A DNA stretch of 43,385 nucleotides, taken from Acidobacteriota bacterium. GTDB lineage: Bacteria > Acidobacteriota > Vicinamibacteria > Vicinamibacterales > JAHECP01. The position numbers and the translations under genes are program-made. The notes below the pieces were generated by a model. That model was not told the DNA's origin. It searched no databases and saw nothing but the letters and a program-made list of their open reading frames with translations. Shown piece by piece: positions 11,055-18,221 of this stretch (positions are counted from its first letter, which is position 1; every line of letters begins with the position of its first letter). Where the stretch lies: contig JAHECP010000034.1 in assembly GCA_024641665.1 (NCBI GenBank), positions 1 through 43,385 of the forward strand, written 5' to 3'.

Positions 11055-11070
11055 TGGCACCGCGTTTGCC
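11055..11070 (+). promoter_or_regulatory. Sigma-54 promoter of the HemA-tail-like ORF
   Basis: TGGCACCGCGTTTGCC matches TGGCAC-N5-TTGC. Predicted transcript start near 11081, immediately before GTG 11083, so the ORF would be leaderless, or translation starts further in. Confidence 0.65.
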
Positions 11071-11082
11071 TCGGCAGTGGGC

Positions 11083-11310
11083 GTGGGGACTGTTGCTCAA
11101 GCATTGGACGCCCGCTTCGAAGAGGTCTCACGCGCGGAGCTGCAGCGGCTTCGCAAGAAGACTTCGTCGCTGAGCGCGGCTCAACGCGAGCAGGTGGACG
11201 ACCTCGCGGTCGAGGTCGTTCGGGGAATTGCGGCCCGTGCCGCGCGGGCGCTTCGCGAGCAGGACGCCTCGCGTCTCGCGCCCGTCGTGGCTCAGCTGTT
11301 TCGCATTTAG
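11083..11310 (+). CDS. Small protein resembling the glutamyl-tRNA reductase dimerisation domain
   Basis: 75 codons from GTG 11083 (the frame is open from GTG 11011, before the predicted transcript start). The sequence ALDARFEEVSRAELQRLRKK, then SLSAAQREQVDDLAVEVV and a terminal VVAQLFRI resemble the helical C-terminal dimerisation domain of glutamyl-tRNA reductase (HemA), which ends in a similar LRELF. The catalytic and NADPH domains are absent. It could be a free-standing domain protein, as the sigma-54 promoter suggests, or a remnant of a hemA gene. The start codon is uncertain: no Shine-Dalgarno site is visible. Confidence 0.4.
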   Translation: MGTVAQALDARFEEVSRAELQRLRKKTSSLSAAQREQVDDLAVEVVRGIAARAARALREQDASRLAPVVAQLFRI

Positions 11311-11431
11311 CTCGAACGGCGCACCTGCTCCAGGCGAGGGTCGGATACAGCGCACGTGTGAGTGCGCGGCTGGTGGTCGTTTGACTCGTCTCGGGGACAC
11401 ATGCGGCCCCGTGACCTCTGGGGGGGACAAC

Positions 11432-11776
11432 ATGAAACGGGCGTTGACGGTGGTGACGGTGGCTCTGGCGGTGGGGTGGGCGGTGCCGGCGCTTGCGCAG
11501 GACGCGGCCCAGGTGAAGCACGGCGAGGAGGTGTTCACGGCGCAGCACTGCAGCATGTGCCACTCGGTGGCGGGCAAGGGCAACAAGTCGGGTGCGCTCG
11601 ACGGGATCGGGACGAAGCTCACGGCCGAGGAGATCGAGCAGTGGCTGAAAGACCCGACCACGATGAAGGCGAAGGACCCGCAGGCGCGGACGCTGCCGAT
11701 GAAGTCGTACGCCAACCTGCCGAAGGCGGACTTCGACGCGCTCGTCGCCTATCTCAAGAGTCTCAAGAGCAGCTAG
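11432..11776 (+). CDS. Periplasmic class I cytochrome c
   Basis: 114 residues from ATG 11432, with a GGGGGGGA Shine-Dalgarno run. Signal peptide MKRALTVVTVALAVGWAVPALAQ, one haem site CSMCH near residue 43, and a likely axial Met in LPMKSYANL. The fold matches small class I cytochromes c of the periplasm. It starts a run of four same-strand electron-transfer genes, 67 bp before the multihaem cytochrome, so it may be the soluble carrier that exchanges electrons with that module. Confidence 0.92.
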   Translation: MKRALTVVTVALAVGWAVPALAQDAAQVKHGEEVFTAQHCSMCHSVAGKGNKSGALDGIGTKLTAEEIEQWLKDPTTMKAKDPQARTLPMKSYANLPKADFDALVAYLKSLKSS

Positions 11777-11843
11777 TCGTGCCACGGGTCGGTCGCGCGC
11801 GGCGGTGCCGCGAGACGACGGTCCCACGGGGCGGTCTCCTGTG

Positions 11844-13085
11844 ATGGTCATGGCGTCCTACGCGCGCGTTGTCGGCCGCACCGGTCTGGCGGCCTCGTTC
11901 CTGCTCATCGCGCTGGCTGCGCCGTCCTCGGCGCAGCCAGCCGCGTCGCTGTCCAACGACGACTGCTTCGGGTGCCACGCGGACCCCGGCCTGACGCGCG
12001 CCGACGGCCGGTCGGTGACGGTGGATCGGGCGAAGTTCGAGGCCTCGATCCACGGCGGGCTCGAGTGCGTGAACTGCCACGTGGACCTGGCGGACACGAC
12101 CGAGCTGCCGCACCCCGAGAAGCTGGCAAAGGTCGACTGCTCGATGTGCCACGGCGACGTGGTGGCCCGGTACCAGCAGAGCATCCACGCGCACGCGCGC
12201 GCCGACAATCCAGACAGCCTGGCGGCGACGTGCACCGACTGCCACGGCACGCACGACATCCTGCCGTCGTCGGACCCGGCGTCGCGGACCTATCACCTGA
12301 ACCTGCCGCAGACGTGCGAGCGGTGTCACGGCAACCCCGACATCATCAAGCGCGGGCACATCCAGATCGGGAACGTCGCGACGCTCTACAACGACAGCAT
12401 TCACGGCCAGGCGCTCACGCGCAGCGGGCTGCTGGTGGCGCCCAACTGCGCCGACTGTCACGGCGGCCACGACATCAAGCGGGCCAGCAACCCGGAGAGC
12501 AAGGTGTACCGGGCCAACGTGCCGGCGACCTGCGGGCACTGTCACGAGGGCGTGCTGCGGGAGTTCGAGGAGAGCGTGCACGGCACGGCGCTCGCGGCGG
12601 GCAACCCGACGGCGCCGGCCTGCCCGGACTGCCACACCGCGCACAACATCCAGCGCGCGGAGACGGTGGCGTGGCGGCTCGACGTGATCAAGGAATGCGG
12701 CACGTGCCACGTGGAATCGATCCGGACCTACCGCGACACCTTCCACGGACAGGTGACGGCGCTCGGCTTCACGCGCGTGGCGACGTGCGCCGACTGCCAC
12801 AACTCGCACCGGATCTTCAAGCCGTCCGACCCGCGGTCCTCGGTCGCGCCGGTCAACGTGGTGTCCACGTGCCAGCGCTGCCACGCGGGCGCGAACGCCA
12901 ACTTCGTGAAGTACGACCCGCACGCCGACAAGGAGAACCACACCCGCAACCCGTTCCTGTACTACACGGCCCGGTTCATGAAGACGCTGCTCATCTTCGT
13001 CTTCGGCTTCTTCGGCCTGCACACGGGCCTCTGGTTCGCCGGTGAGGTGCGCGAGCGGCGCCGGCGGCGGAACGGATCGGCATGA
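11844..13085 (+). CDS. Membrane-anchored 11-haem cytochrome c
   Basis: 413 residues. A signal peptide (GLAASFLLIALAAPSSAQ) is followed by eleven CXXCH sites: CFGCH, CVNCH, CSMCH, CTDCH, CERCH, CADCH, CGHCH, CPDCH, CGTCH, CADCH and CQRCH. Spacer motifs such as SIHG, SVHG and TFHG before haems recall the cytochrome c3/octahaem superfamily. A C-terminal membrane helix (LLIFVFGFFGLHTGLWF) precedes an Arg-rich cytoplasmic tail. Start ATG 11844 chosen as the first ATG before the signal peptide; GTG 11841 and ATG 11850 are equally possible. Its TGA overlaps the ATG of the cytochrome b gene (ATGA), indicating translational coupling and a physical complex. No active-site motif for a named reductase is visible. 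Confidence 0.92.
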   Translation: MVMASYARVVGRTGLAASFLLIALAAPSSAQPAASLSNDDCFGCHADPGLTRADGRSVTVDRAKFEASIHGGLECVNCHVDLADTTELPHPEKLAKVDCSMCHGDVVARYQQSIHAHARADNPDSLAATCTDCHGTHDILPSSDPASRTYHLNLPQTCERCHGNPDIIKRGHIQIGNVATLYNDSIHGQALTRSGLLVAPNCADCHGGHDIKRASNPESKVYRANVPATCGHCHEGVLREFEESVHGTALAAGNPTAPACPDCHTAHNIQRAETVAWRLDVIKECGTCHVESIRTYRDTFHGQVTALGFTRVATCADCHNSHRIFKPSDPRSSVAPVNVVSTCQRCHAGANANFVKYDPHADKENHTRNPFLYYTARFMKTLLIFVFGFFGLHTGLWFAGEVRERRRRRNGSA

Positions 13086-13939
13086 CAGCAGAACCACACG
13101 ACGTCCAGACCGGCGCGCACGGCGGCGGGGACCGCCACGTGCTGCGGTTCGACCGGTACCACCGGTTGCTGCACGTCCTTCTCATGCTCAGCTTCCTCGG
13201 GCTGGCGGGCACGGGGCTGCCGCTGCTCTTCAGCGACACCGACTGGGCCCACGTGGTGGCGCGGTTCTGGGGCGGCTTCGTCGTGGCCGGCGTGCTGCAC
13301 CGCACCTTCGCGGTGATCCTCATCACGGTGTTCACGCTGCACCTGTGGCGGGTGCTGCACCGGCTGTTCGTCGAGAAGGACCTGTCGATTCTGTGGGGAC
13401 CGGCCTCGATGGTGCCGCAGCCGCGCGACATCCTCGAGCTGCTGCAACACTTCCGCTGGTTCTTCGGAGTCGGCCCGCGGCCGCGGTTCGACCACTTCAC
13501 GTACTGGGAGAAGTTCGACTACTGGGCGGTGTTCTGGGGGATGGGCATCATCGGCGGCTCCGGGCTGCTGCTGTGGTTCCCGGTGTTCTTCGCGAAGATC
13601 CTGCCCGGCTGGATGTTCAACGTGGCGATGCTCGTGCACGGCGAGGAGGCGCTCCTGGCCGTGGGCTTCATCTTCACCATCCACTTCTTCAACGGCCATC
13701 TCAGGCCCGACAAGTTCCCGATGGACCCCGTCATCTTCACGGGGCGCGTGAGCGAGGCCGAGTTCCGCCACGAGCGGCCGGACGAGTACGAGCGCATGGC
13801 GCGCGCGGGCCGGTTCGAGGCGCAGTTGACCACGCCACCCTCGCCGGAACTGGTGCGCACCGGGCGGATCATCGGGACGACGGCGGTGACCGTGGGGCTC
13901 CTGCTCGTCGGCCTGATCCTCTACGCGGTGTTCGCGTAG
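13082..13939 (+). CDS. Membrane cytochrome b (b/b6-type, di-haem)
   Basis: 285 residues, start ATG 13082 overlapping the previous stop. Four to five membrane helices (LLHVLLMLSFLGLAGTGLPLLF; VAGVLHRTFAVILITVFTLHLW; GMGIIGGSGLLLWFPVFFA; EEALLAVGFIFTIHFFNGH; TAVTVGLLLVGLILYAVFA) with His residues placed in the helices as haem b ligands fit the Ni,Fe-hydrogenase/thiosulfate-reductase type cytochrome b family (PF01292-like). With the coupled 11-haem cytochrome it would form a membrane module moving electrons between the quinone pool and the periplasm. Direction is not determinable from sequence. Confidence 0.9.
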   Translation: MTAEPHDVQTGAHGGGDRHVLRFDRYHRLLHVLLMLSFLGLAGTGLPLLFSDTDWAHVVARFWGGFVVAGVLHRTFAVILITVFTLHLWRVLHRLFVEKDLSILWGPASMVPQPRDILELLQHFRWFFGVGPRPRFDHFTYWEKFDYWAVFWGMGIIGGSGLLLWFPVFFAKILPGWMFNVAMLVHGEEALLAVGFIFTIHFFNGHLRPDKFPMDPVIFTGRVSEAEFRHERPDEYERMARAGRFEAQLTTPPSPELVRTGRIIGTTAVTVGLLLVGLILYAVFA

Positions 13940-13992
13940 GTCACGTGCCGCGGGCGGCCGGGCCGCTCGCGCCCCGCTTCGCCCGGATGGGG

Positions 13993-13998
13993 TACAAT
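13993..13998 (+). promoter_or_regulatory. -10 box TACAAT upstream of the NapC-type gene
   Basis: GGGTACAATCC places a TACAAT box so that transcription would start near 14005, 20 nt before GTG 14025. No clear -35 box. Confidence 0.45.
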
Positions 13999-14024
13999 CC
14001 ACCGCCAGTCAGGGGGAGGAGTTC

Positions 14025-15398
14025 GTGGAATTTCCGAGGATGAAGTACGCGCGCAACTGGATCTCGATTGGCGGCGCCGCGGTCACCACCCTCAGCGCCG
14101 CGCTCTTCCTGATCGTCTTCCTGCTCGACGCGCTGGGCTTTCATACCAATCCGTACATCGGCATCGTCGTCTTCCTAATCCTGCCCGGTTTCTTCATCGC
14201 GGGCCTCGTCGTCATTCCGATCGGCATGTGGTTCGAGCGGCGGCGCCAGGTGAGCGGCCGGAGGCCGTCCAAGCCGACCTGGCCCATTCTTGACCTGAAC
14301 AGCCCGGTCGCCCGCCGGACGACGATGGTCGTCCTGGTGATGACATTCCTCAACGTCGTCATCGTGTCGCTCGCGGCCTACCGCGGCATCGAGTACATGG
14401 ACTCGGTGCAGTTCTGCGGCCAGGTGTGCCACACGGTGATGCAGCCCGAGTACACGGCCTACCAGAACGGCCCGCACGCGCGCGTGCTCTGCGTGCAGTG
14501 CCACATCGGGCCCGGCGCGCCGTGGTTCGTGAAGTCGAAGCTCTCCGGCGTCCGCCAGGTGTTCGCCGTCGCGGCCCACACCTACTCGCGGCCGATCCCC
14601 TCGCCGGTGACCGACCTGCGCCCGGCGCGTGACACCTGCGAGCAGTGCCACTGGCCCGCGTTCTTCCACGGCGACAAGGTCGTCACCCTGCGGGAGTACG
14701 CCGAGGACGAGGCCAACACCGAGAGCGACACCACGCTGCAGCTGCACATCGGCGGCGGCGGCGAACGCGCCGACGTCGGCGAGGGCATCCACTGGCACGT
14801 GAACCCGGGGAACAACATCCGGTACTGGCCGACCGACGACAAGCGGCAGGTGATCGGGCGCGTCGAGCTCACGACCCCGGACGGCAAGCGGCAGGCGTTC
14901 ACCGCCGACGGCGTCACCGACGCGCAGCTCGCGAACATCGAGCCGCGCACCATGGACTGCATCGACTGCCACAACCGGCCCACGCACACCTTCGCGGCCT
15001 CGGCCGCCAAGGCGGTGGACTCGGCCATGGCCGACGGCTTCATCGCCACGAGCCTGCCCTACGCGAAGAAGGAGGCCGTGGCGCTCCTCACCGCGGCCTA
15101 CCCCACGCGGGAGCAGGCGAGGGACGCGATCGCCACGGGGCTGACCGACTTCTACAGGACGAAGTACCCGGACGTCTTCGCCAAGGACCAGGCGGCCGTC
15201 GAACGCGCGGCGCGCTCCACCGAGGACCTCTACGACCGGAACGTCTTCCCGGACATGAACGTCACCTGGGGCACCTACGTGAACAACATCGGCCACATGG
15301 ACTCGCCGGGCTGCTTCCGCTGCCACGACGGCAACCACAAGACGCCCGACGGCCAGGCGATCAAGCAGGACTGCGACCTCTGTCACTCGTTCCAGTGA
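14025..15398 (+). CDS. Long NapC/NirT-type membrane multihaem cytochrome
   Basis: 457 residues. GTG 14025 is chosen because GGGGGAGGAG lies six bases upstream; ATG 14040 has no usable site. Three membrane helices near the N-terminus (residues about 12-40, 45-65, 100-125) precede the haem region. The first site is CGQVCH, a CX3CH, followed by canonical CVQCH, CEQCH, CIDCH, CFRCH and CDLCH. The blocks GPHARVLCVQCHIGPGAPWFVKSKLSGVRQ and RPARDTCEQCHWP are typical of the NapC/NirT/NrfH quinol-dehydrogenase family, but the protein is about twice the length of NapC. Likely oxidises quinol and passes electrons to periplasmic cytochromes such as those encoded upstream. Confidence 0.9.
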   Translation: MEFPRMKYARNWISIGGAAVTTLSAALFLIVFLLDALGFHTNPYIGIVVFLILPGFFIAGLVVIPIGMWFERRRQVSGRRPSKPTWPILDLNSPVARRTTMVVLVMTFLNVVIVSLAAYRGIEYMDSVQFCGQVCHTVMQPEYTAYQNGPHARVLCVQCHIGPGAPWFVKSKLSGVRQVFAVAAHTYSRPIPSPVTDLRPARDTCEQCHWPAFFHGDKVVTLREYAEDEANTESDTTLQLHIGGGGERADVGEGIHWHVNPGNNIRYWPTDDKRQVIGRVELTTPDGKRQAFTADGVTDAQLANIEPRTMDCIDCHNRPTHTFAASAAKAVDSAMADGFIATSLPYAKKEAVALLTAAYPTREQARDAIATGLTDFYRTKYPDVFAKDQAAVERAARSTEDLYDRNVFPDMNVTWGTYVNNIGHMDSPGCFRCHDGNHKTPDGQAIKQDCDLCHSFQ

Positions 15399-15425
15399 GG
15401 GAAATGGGGTCTGACCCCATTTCCC
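15399..15425. repeat. 13-bp palindrome after the NapC-type gene
   Basis: GGGAAATGGGGTC (15399-15411) and GACCCCATTTCCC (15413-15425) are exact complements around a single T. The element begins directly after the stop codon at 15396-15398. The ATGGGGTCTGACCCCAT core is a dispersed repeat known from many environmental genomes (general knowledge). It would form a hairpin that can end or protect the transcript. Confidence 0.85.
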
Positions 15426-15512
15426 CGAGCCGCCGAAAAACCGCCACCGCCTCGGAAAATTCCCCGCCCGCGCCAATGACGCGGCCCCGACCCGCCCGGA
15501 ATCCGGGCCGGT

Positions 15513-15553
15513 GCCGTGCGCACGGCGCGCGCGCCTTTGGCACGGAACCTGCT
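15513..15553 (+). promoter_or_regulatory. Sigma-54 promoter with upstream palindrome
   Basis: TGGCACGGAACCTGCT at 15538-15553 keeps GG-N10-GC and differs from consensus only in the first -12 base. A perfect 14-bp palindrome GCCGTGCGCACGGC at 15513-15526 lies 11 bp upstream, a possible binding site for a regulator. Predicted start near 15564, 67 nt before the TPR gene. Confidence 0.65.
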
Positions 15554-15630
15554 CTTTGGGCTCTGTTCGATTCTCTCCGAGAGGGGTGTGGCGGCCGGGA
15601 CCGCCGCCGCGGGGGAGCGGAGACGTCCTC

Positions 15631-16266
15631 ATGGCTGAATACGGTACGCGCTCGTTCTCGCCGGCCGCCGCCGTCAGTGGCCTGGCCGGCATCCTGTTCG
15701 GGGTGGTCGTCGGCTACACGGTGGCGGTCCAGCGGGCCGCGCCGGCGGCGCTCGTGGCGGCCGCGCCGGCGGCGACCACCGCGGCGCCGGCGGCCGCGGC
15801 GCCCGCGGCGACGCCCGTGCTCGACGAGCGCGAGCTCCAGACCTGGCGCGACATCCTGCGGAACGACCCCAAGAACGTGCGCGCGGCGACCGAGCTCGCC
15901 AACCGCCTCTACGACGCGGGCCGCTACAGCGAGGCGCTGCCGTACTACGAGCAGGCCTTCGCGCTCGAGCCGACGAACATCAATCTCAGCACCGATCTGG
16001 CGACCGCGCTGTGGTACGCCGGGCGCACCGACGCCGCCCTCGCGCAGTTCCAGACGTCGCTGGCGATCGACCCCACGCATCCCCAGACGCTCTTCAACCT
16101 CGGCATCGTCCGCCGCGACGGCAAGGGGGATCTGAAGGGCGCGGTCGAGGCGTGGGAGCGCCTGGTCAAGGCGAGCCCGGGCTCGCCGGAGGGCCAGCGG
16201 GCCGTGGCGCTGCTCGAGCAGGCCCGGCAGCAGCTGGCGACGATCACGCCGACCGCGGCGCGGTGA
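15631..16266 (+). CDS. Membrane-anchored TPR protein
   Basis: 211 residues from ATG 15631, GGAG eight bases upstream. An N-terminal membrane helix (SPAAAVSGLAGILFGVVVGYTVAV) is followed by an Ala/Pro linker (residues 35-68) and then tetratricopeptide repeats: NRLYDAGRYSEALPYYEQAFALEP, LATALWYAGRTDAALAQFQTSLAIDP and FNLGIVRRDGKGDLKGAVEAWERLVKASP. It resembles the TPR part of cytochrome-biogenesis (CcmH/NrfG-like) proteins, so a role in assembling the neighbouring multihaem cytochromes is plausible but inferred. A sigma-54 promoter precedes it. Confidence 0.88.
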   Translation: MAEYGTRSFSPAAAVSGLAGILFGVVVGYTVAVQRAAPAALVAAAPAATTAAPAAAAPAATPVLDERELQTWRDILRNDPKNVRAATELANRLYDAGRYSEALPYYEQAFALEPTNINLSTDLATALWYAGRTDAALAQFQTSLAIDPTHPQTLFNLGIVRRDGKGDLKGAVEAWERLVKASPGSPEGQRAVALLEQARQQLATITPTAAR

Positions 16267-16325
16267 CCCGCGGGGCCGGTGCCCGCCCGCGCCGGCAGGC
16301 GGCCATTCGAGTCGAGAGCGCAACC

Positions 16326-16787
16326 ATGTCCGAACATCCCGTGCATCACGTGACCCTGTCGCTCGACAGGAAGTTCGAGTTCGTCGCGCGCTTCGAGGAC
16401 CTGCCGGGGCAGCCCACGGTGCGTCTCGACGAGCCGGCGCCGCTCGGCGACAGCCACGGCCCCAACGCCGCGGCGCTCGTAGCGGCCGCCGCCGGCAACT
16501 GCCTCGCGGCGAGTCTCCTCTTCTGCCTGCAGAAGTCCCGCGCGTCGGTCGGCGGGATGACGGCGCGCGTCGCGGCCCACGTCGAGCGCAATGACGACGG
16601 CCGGCTGCGGATCAGCCACATCGACGTCGACCTGGAGCCGGCGCTGGAGGGGGAGGACCTCGCCAAGCTCGAGCGGTGCAGCACCCTGTTCGAGGATTTC
16701 TGCGTCGTGACGCAGAGCCTGCGGAAGGGGGTGCCGGTGAACGTCGCGCTGACGCACCGCAGGGAACCGGCCCATACGAAGGCCTGA
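16326..16787 (+). CDS. OsmC family protein
   Basis: 153 residues from ATG 16326. The OsmC/Ohr fold is indicated by GPNAAALVAAAAGNCLAASLLF, with the first conserved Cys in AGNCLAAS, and the second in FEDFCVVTQSL. OsmC/Ohr proteins are thiol peroxidases that reduce organic hydroperoxides using these two Cys. The variant with GDSHGPNPxxLLxAAxGNCL is the common OsmC-like group whose substrate is not settled. It lies 59 bp after the TPR gene and may be co-transcribed with it. Confidence 0.88.
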   Translation: MSEHPVHHVTLSLDRKFEFVARFEDLPGQPTVRLDEPAPLGDSHGPNAAALVAAAAGNCLAASLLFCLQKSRASVGGMTARVAAHVERNDDGRLRISHIDVDLEPALEGEDLAKLERCSTLFEDFCVVTQSLRKGVPVNVALTHRREPAHTKA

Positions 16788-16898
16788 AACCGGGCCGGAT
16801 CGGCCCTCGCGGTATCGTTCCCGGGCGCTTTGCGATAAAGTGGAGGGACGGCTGCCGGCGGGTGTGCCCGACCGTCCAGCCTTTCCATCAGTCTGACG

Positions 16899-18221
16899 GT
16901 GACCTCCTCGACGCAGACCCGTGTGTTCCTGAGCGCGCTCGCTGCCGTCGTAATCCTGATTGTGGCCTACGACGTCTGGCGTCCGCCGGAAATCGCGACC
17001 AAGACGCTGCCCCAGGTCGCGCAGGAAGCCCCCCCGACGACGCGCCGCGTGCTCGACAAAACGCCCTTGCTCTACGAGGGCGAGTACCTGGACAACCTGC
17101 TCGACCGTCTCCGCCCCGCGCTCGTCAGCGCCCGTCCGGACCCCGACGACTACGGCACCTCCACCACGGGCTTCGTCGTGGACGGGAACGGCTCGGTGCT
17201 GGTGTCGCTCGTGTCCGCGGCGCCCAAGTGGCGCGTGCGGACGGCGTCGGGCGACGTGGCCGACGGCGAGCTGGCGGGCTTCGACGCGGTGCACGGCCTC
17301 GCGCTCCTGCGCACGAAGCTGCCCGGCCCGCTCGTGACGCTGTCGCTCGCGAGCGGGATGCCGCTCACCGCGGTCGAGCCGCTGATCGGCATGCAGGCGA
17401 GCGCAACGGGCGGCGACGTTCGCATGCTCACCAAGGCCGTCAGCGTGTCGTCGTACGAGGAGATGCTGCAGGGCACCGGGCTGCGGCCCGGCGAGGTGGC
17501 GCTCGACGCCGACGGCCGCCTGCGCGCCTTTGGCGCCACGACCGAGGACGGCGCGCAGCCGCTCTTCGCGTATCAGCTCGAGGAGATCGTCAAGGCGCTC
17601 TCGACGATCGGCCGCCATCCGCACCCGTGGCTCGGCGTCGAGCTGCAGACGGTGGGCGACCGGCTGCGCCCGTACTTCGCGGAGGGGGCGCTGGTGACGG
17701 TCCACGTCGAGCCCGACTCGCCGGCCGCGCAGGCGGGCCTCAAGCCGGGCATGGCGTTCGTCGAGGCGCGCGCCGGCGACCGGACGGCGCACACGAGCGA
17801 GGGCGTGGACAACATCATCGAGGTGGGCCAGACCATCGAGCTCGAGCCGGTGCCCGCGCCGCGCCAGAAGACACCGCCCAAGCCGGTCAGCCTCACGGTG
17901 GTGGACCGGCAGCGGCCGCTGCCCGTCCGCGCGCACGACGTGGATTCGATGGGCCTGATGGCGGCCGAGGCGCAGCCGGGCGTCGACATCGTCGTCGCCC
18001 CGGGCGGGGAGGCGGCCTCGCACGGGCTCGCCACCGGCGACGTCGTGGAAGCCGTCGATCTCAGGCCCGTCTCGTCGGCGCGCGCGTTCGTGCGCGCGCT
18101 GCTCGCCCGCCCGGCGCACGGCGCGCACCTGCTCACCGTGCGACGCGGGCGCGATCGGTTCTTCACCCTCCTCGGTCCCGCCGAGGCGTCCGCGGTCACG
18201 GCCGGGAAGCGCCATGAGTAA
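16899..18221 (+). CDS. HtrA-like pseudoprotease with two PDZ domains
   Basis: 440 residues. One membrane helix (residues 8-25) anchors an extracytoplasmic part. Residues 85-225 keep the outline of a trypsin-like HtrA domain (TGFVVDGNGSVLVSL; GFDAVHGLALLR) but the three catalytic positions are gone: the His segment reads VSLVSAAP, the Asp segment FDAVHGLALL, and the GNSGGP loop is replaced by GEVALDADGRL. Two PDZ domains follow (about 242-330, HPWLGVELQ; about 355-425, GVDIVVAPGGEAASHGLATGD). It should bind peptides without cleaving. GTG 16899 is the first start in frame; no good Shine-Dalgarno, and a TAAAGT box at 16836-16841 is a possible -10. Its stop overlaps the ClC gene start by 8 bp. 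Confidence 0.85.
   Translation: MTSSTQTRVFLSALAAVVILIVAYDVWRPPEIATKTLPQVAQEAPPTTRRVLDKTPLLYEGEYLDNLLDRLRPALVSARPDPDDYGTSTTGFVVDGNGSVLVSLVSAAPKWRVRTASGDVADGELAGFDAVHGLALLRTKLPGPLVTLSLASGMPLTAVEPLIGMQASATGGDVRMLTKAVSVSSYEEMLQGTGLRPGEVALDADGRLRAFGATTEDGAQPLFAYQLEEIVKALSTIGRHPHPWLGVELQTVGDRLRPYFAEGALVTVHVEPDSPAAQAGLKPGMAFVEARAGDRTAHTSEGVDNIIEVGQTIELEPVPAPRQKTPPKPVSLTVVDRQRPLPVRAHDVDSMGLMAAEAQPGVDIVVAPGGEAASHGLATGDVVEAVDLRPVSSARAFVRALLARPAHGAHLLTVRRGRDRFFTLLGPAEASAVTAGKRHE

Noticed and set aside
16676-18217. 513-codon plus-strand frame over the PDZ pseudoprotease
   Set aside because: Arg/Ala-rich shadow; the overlapping frame carries clear PDZ domains.
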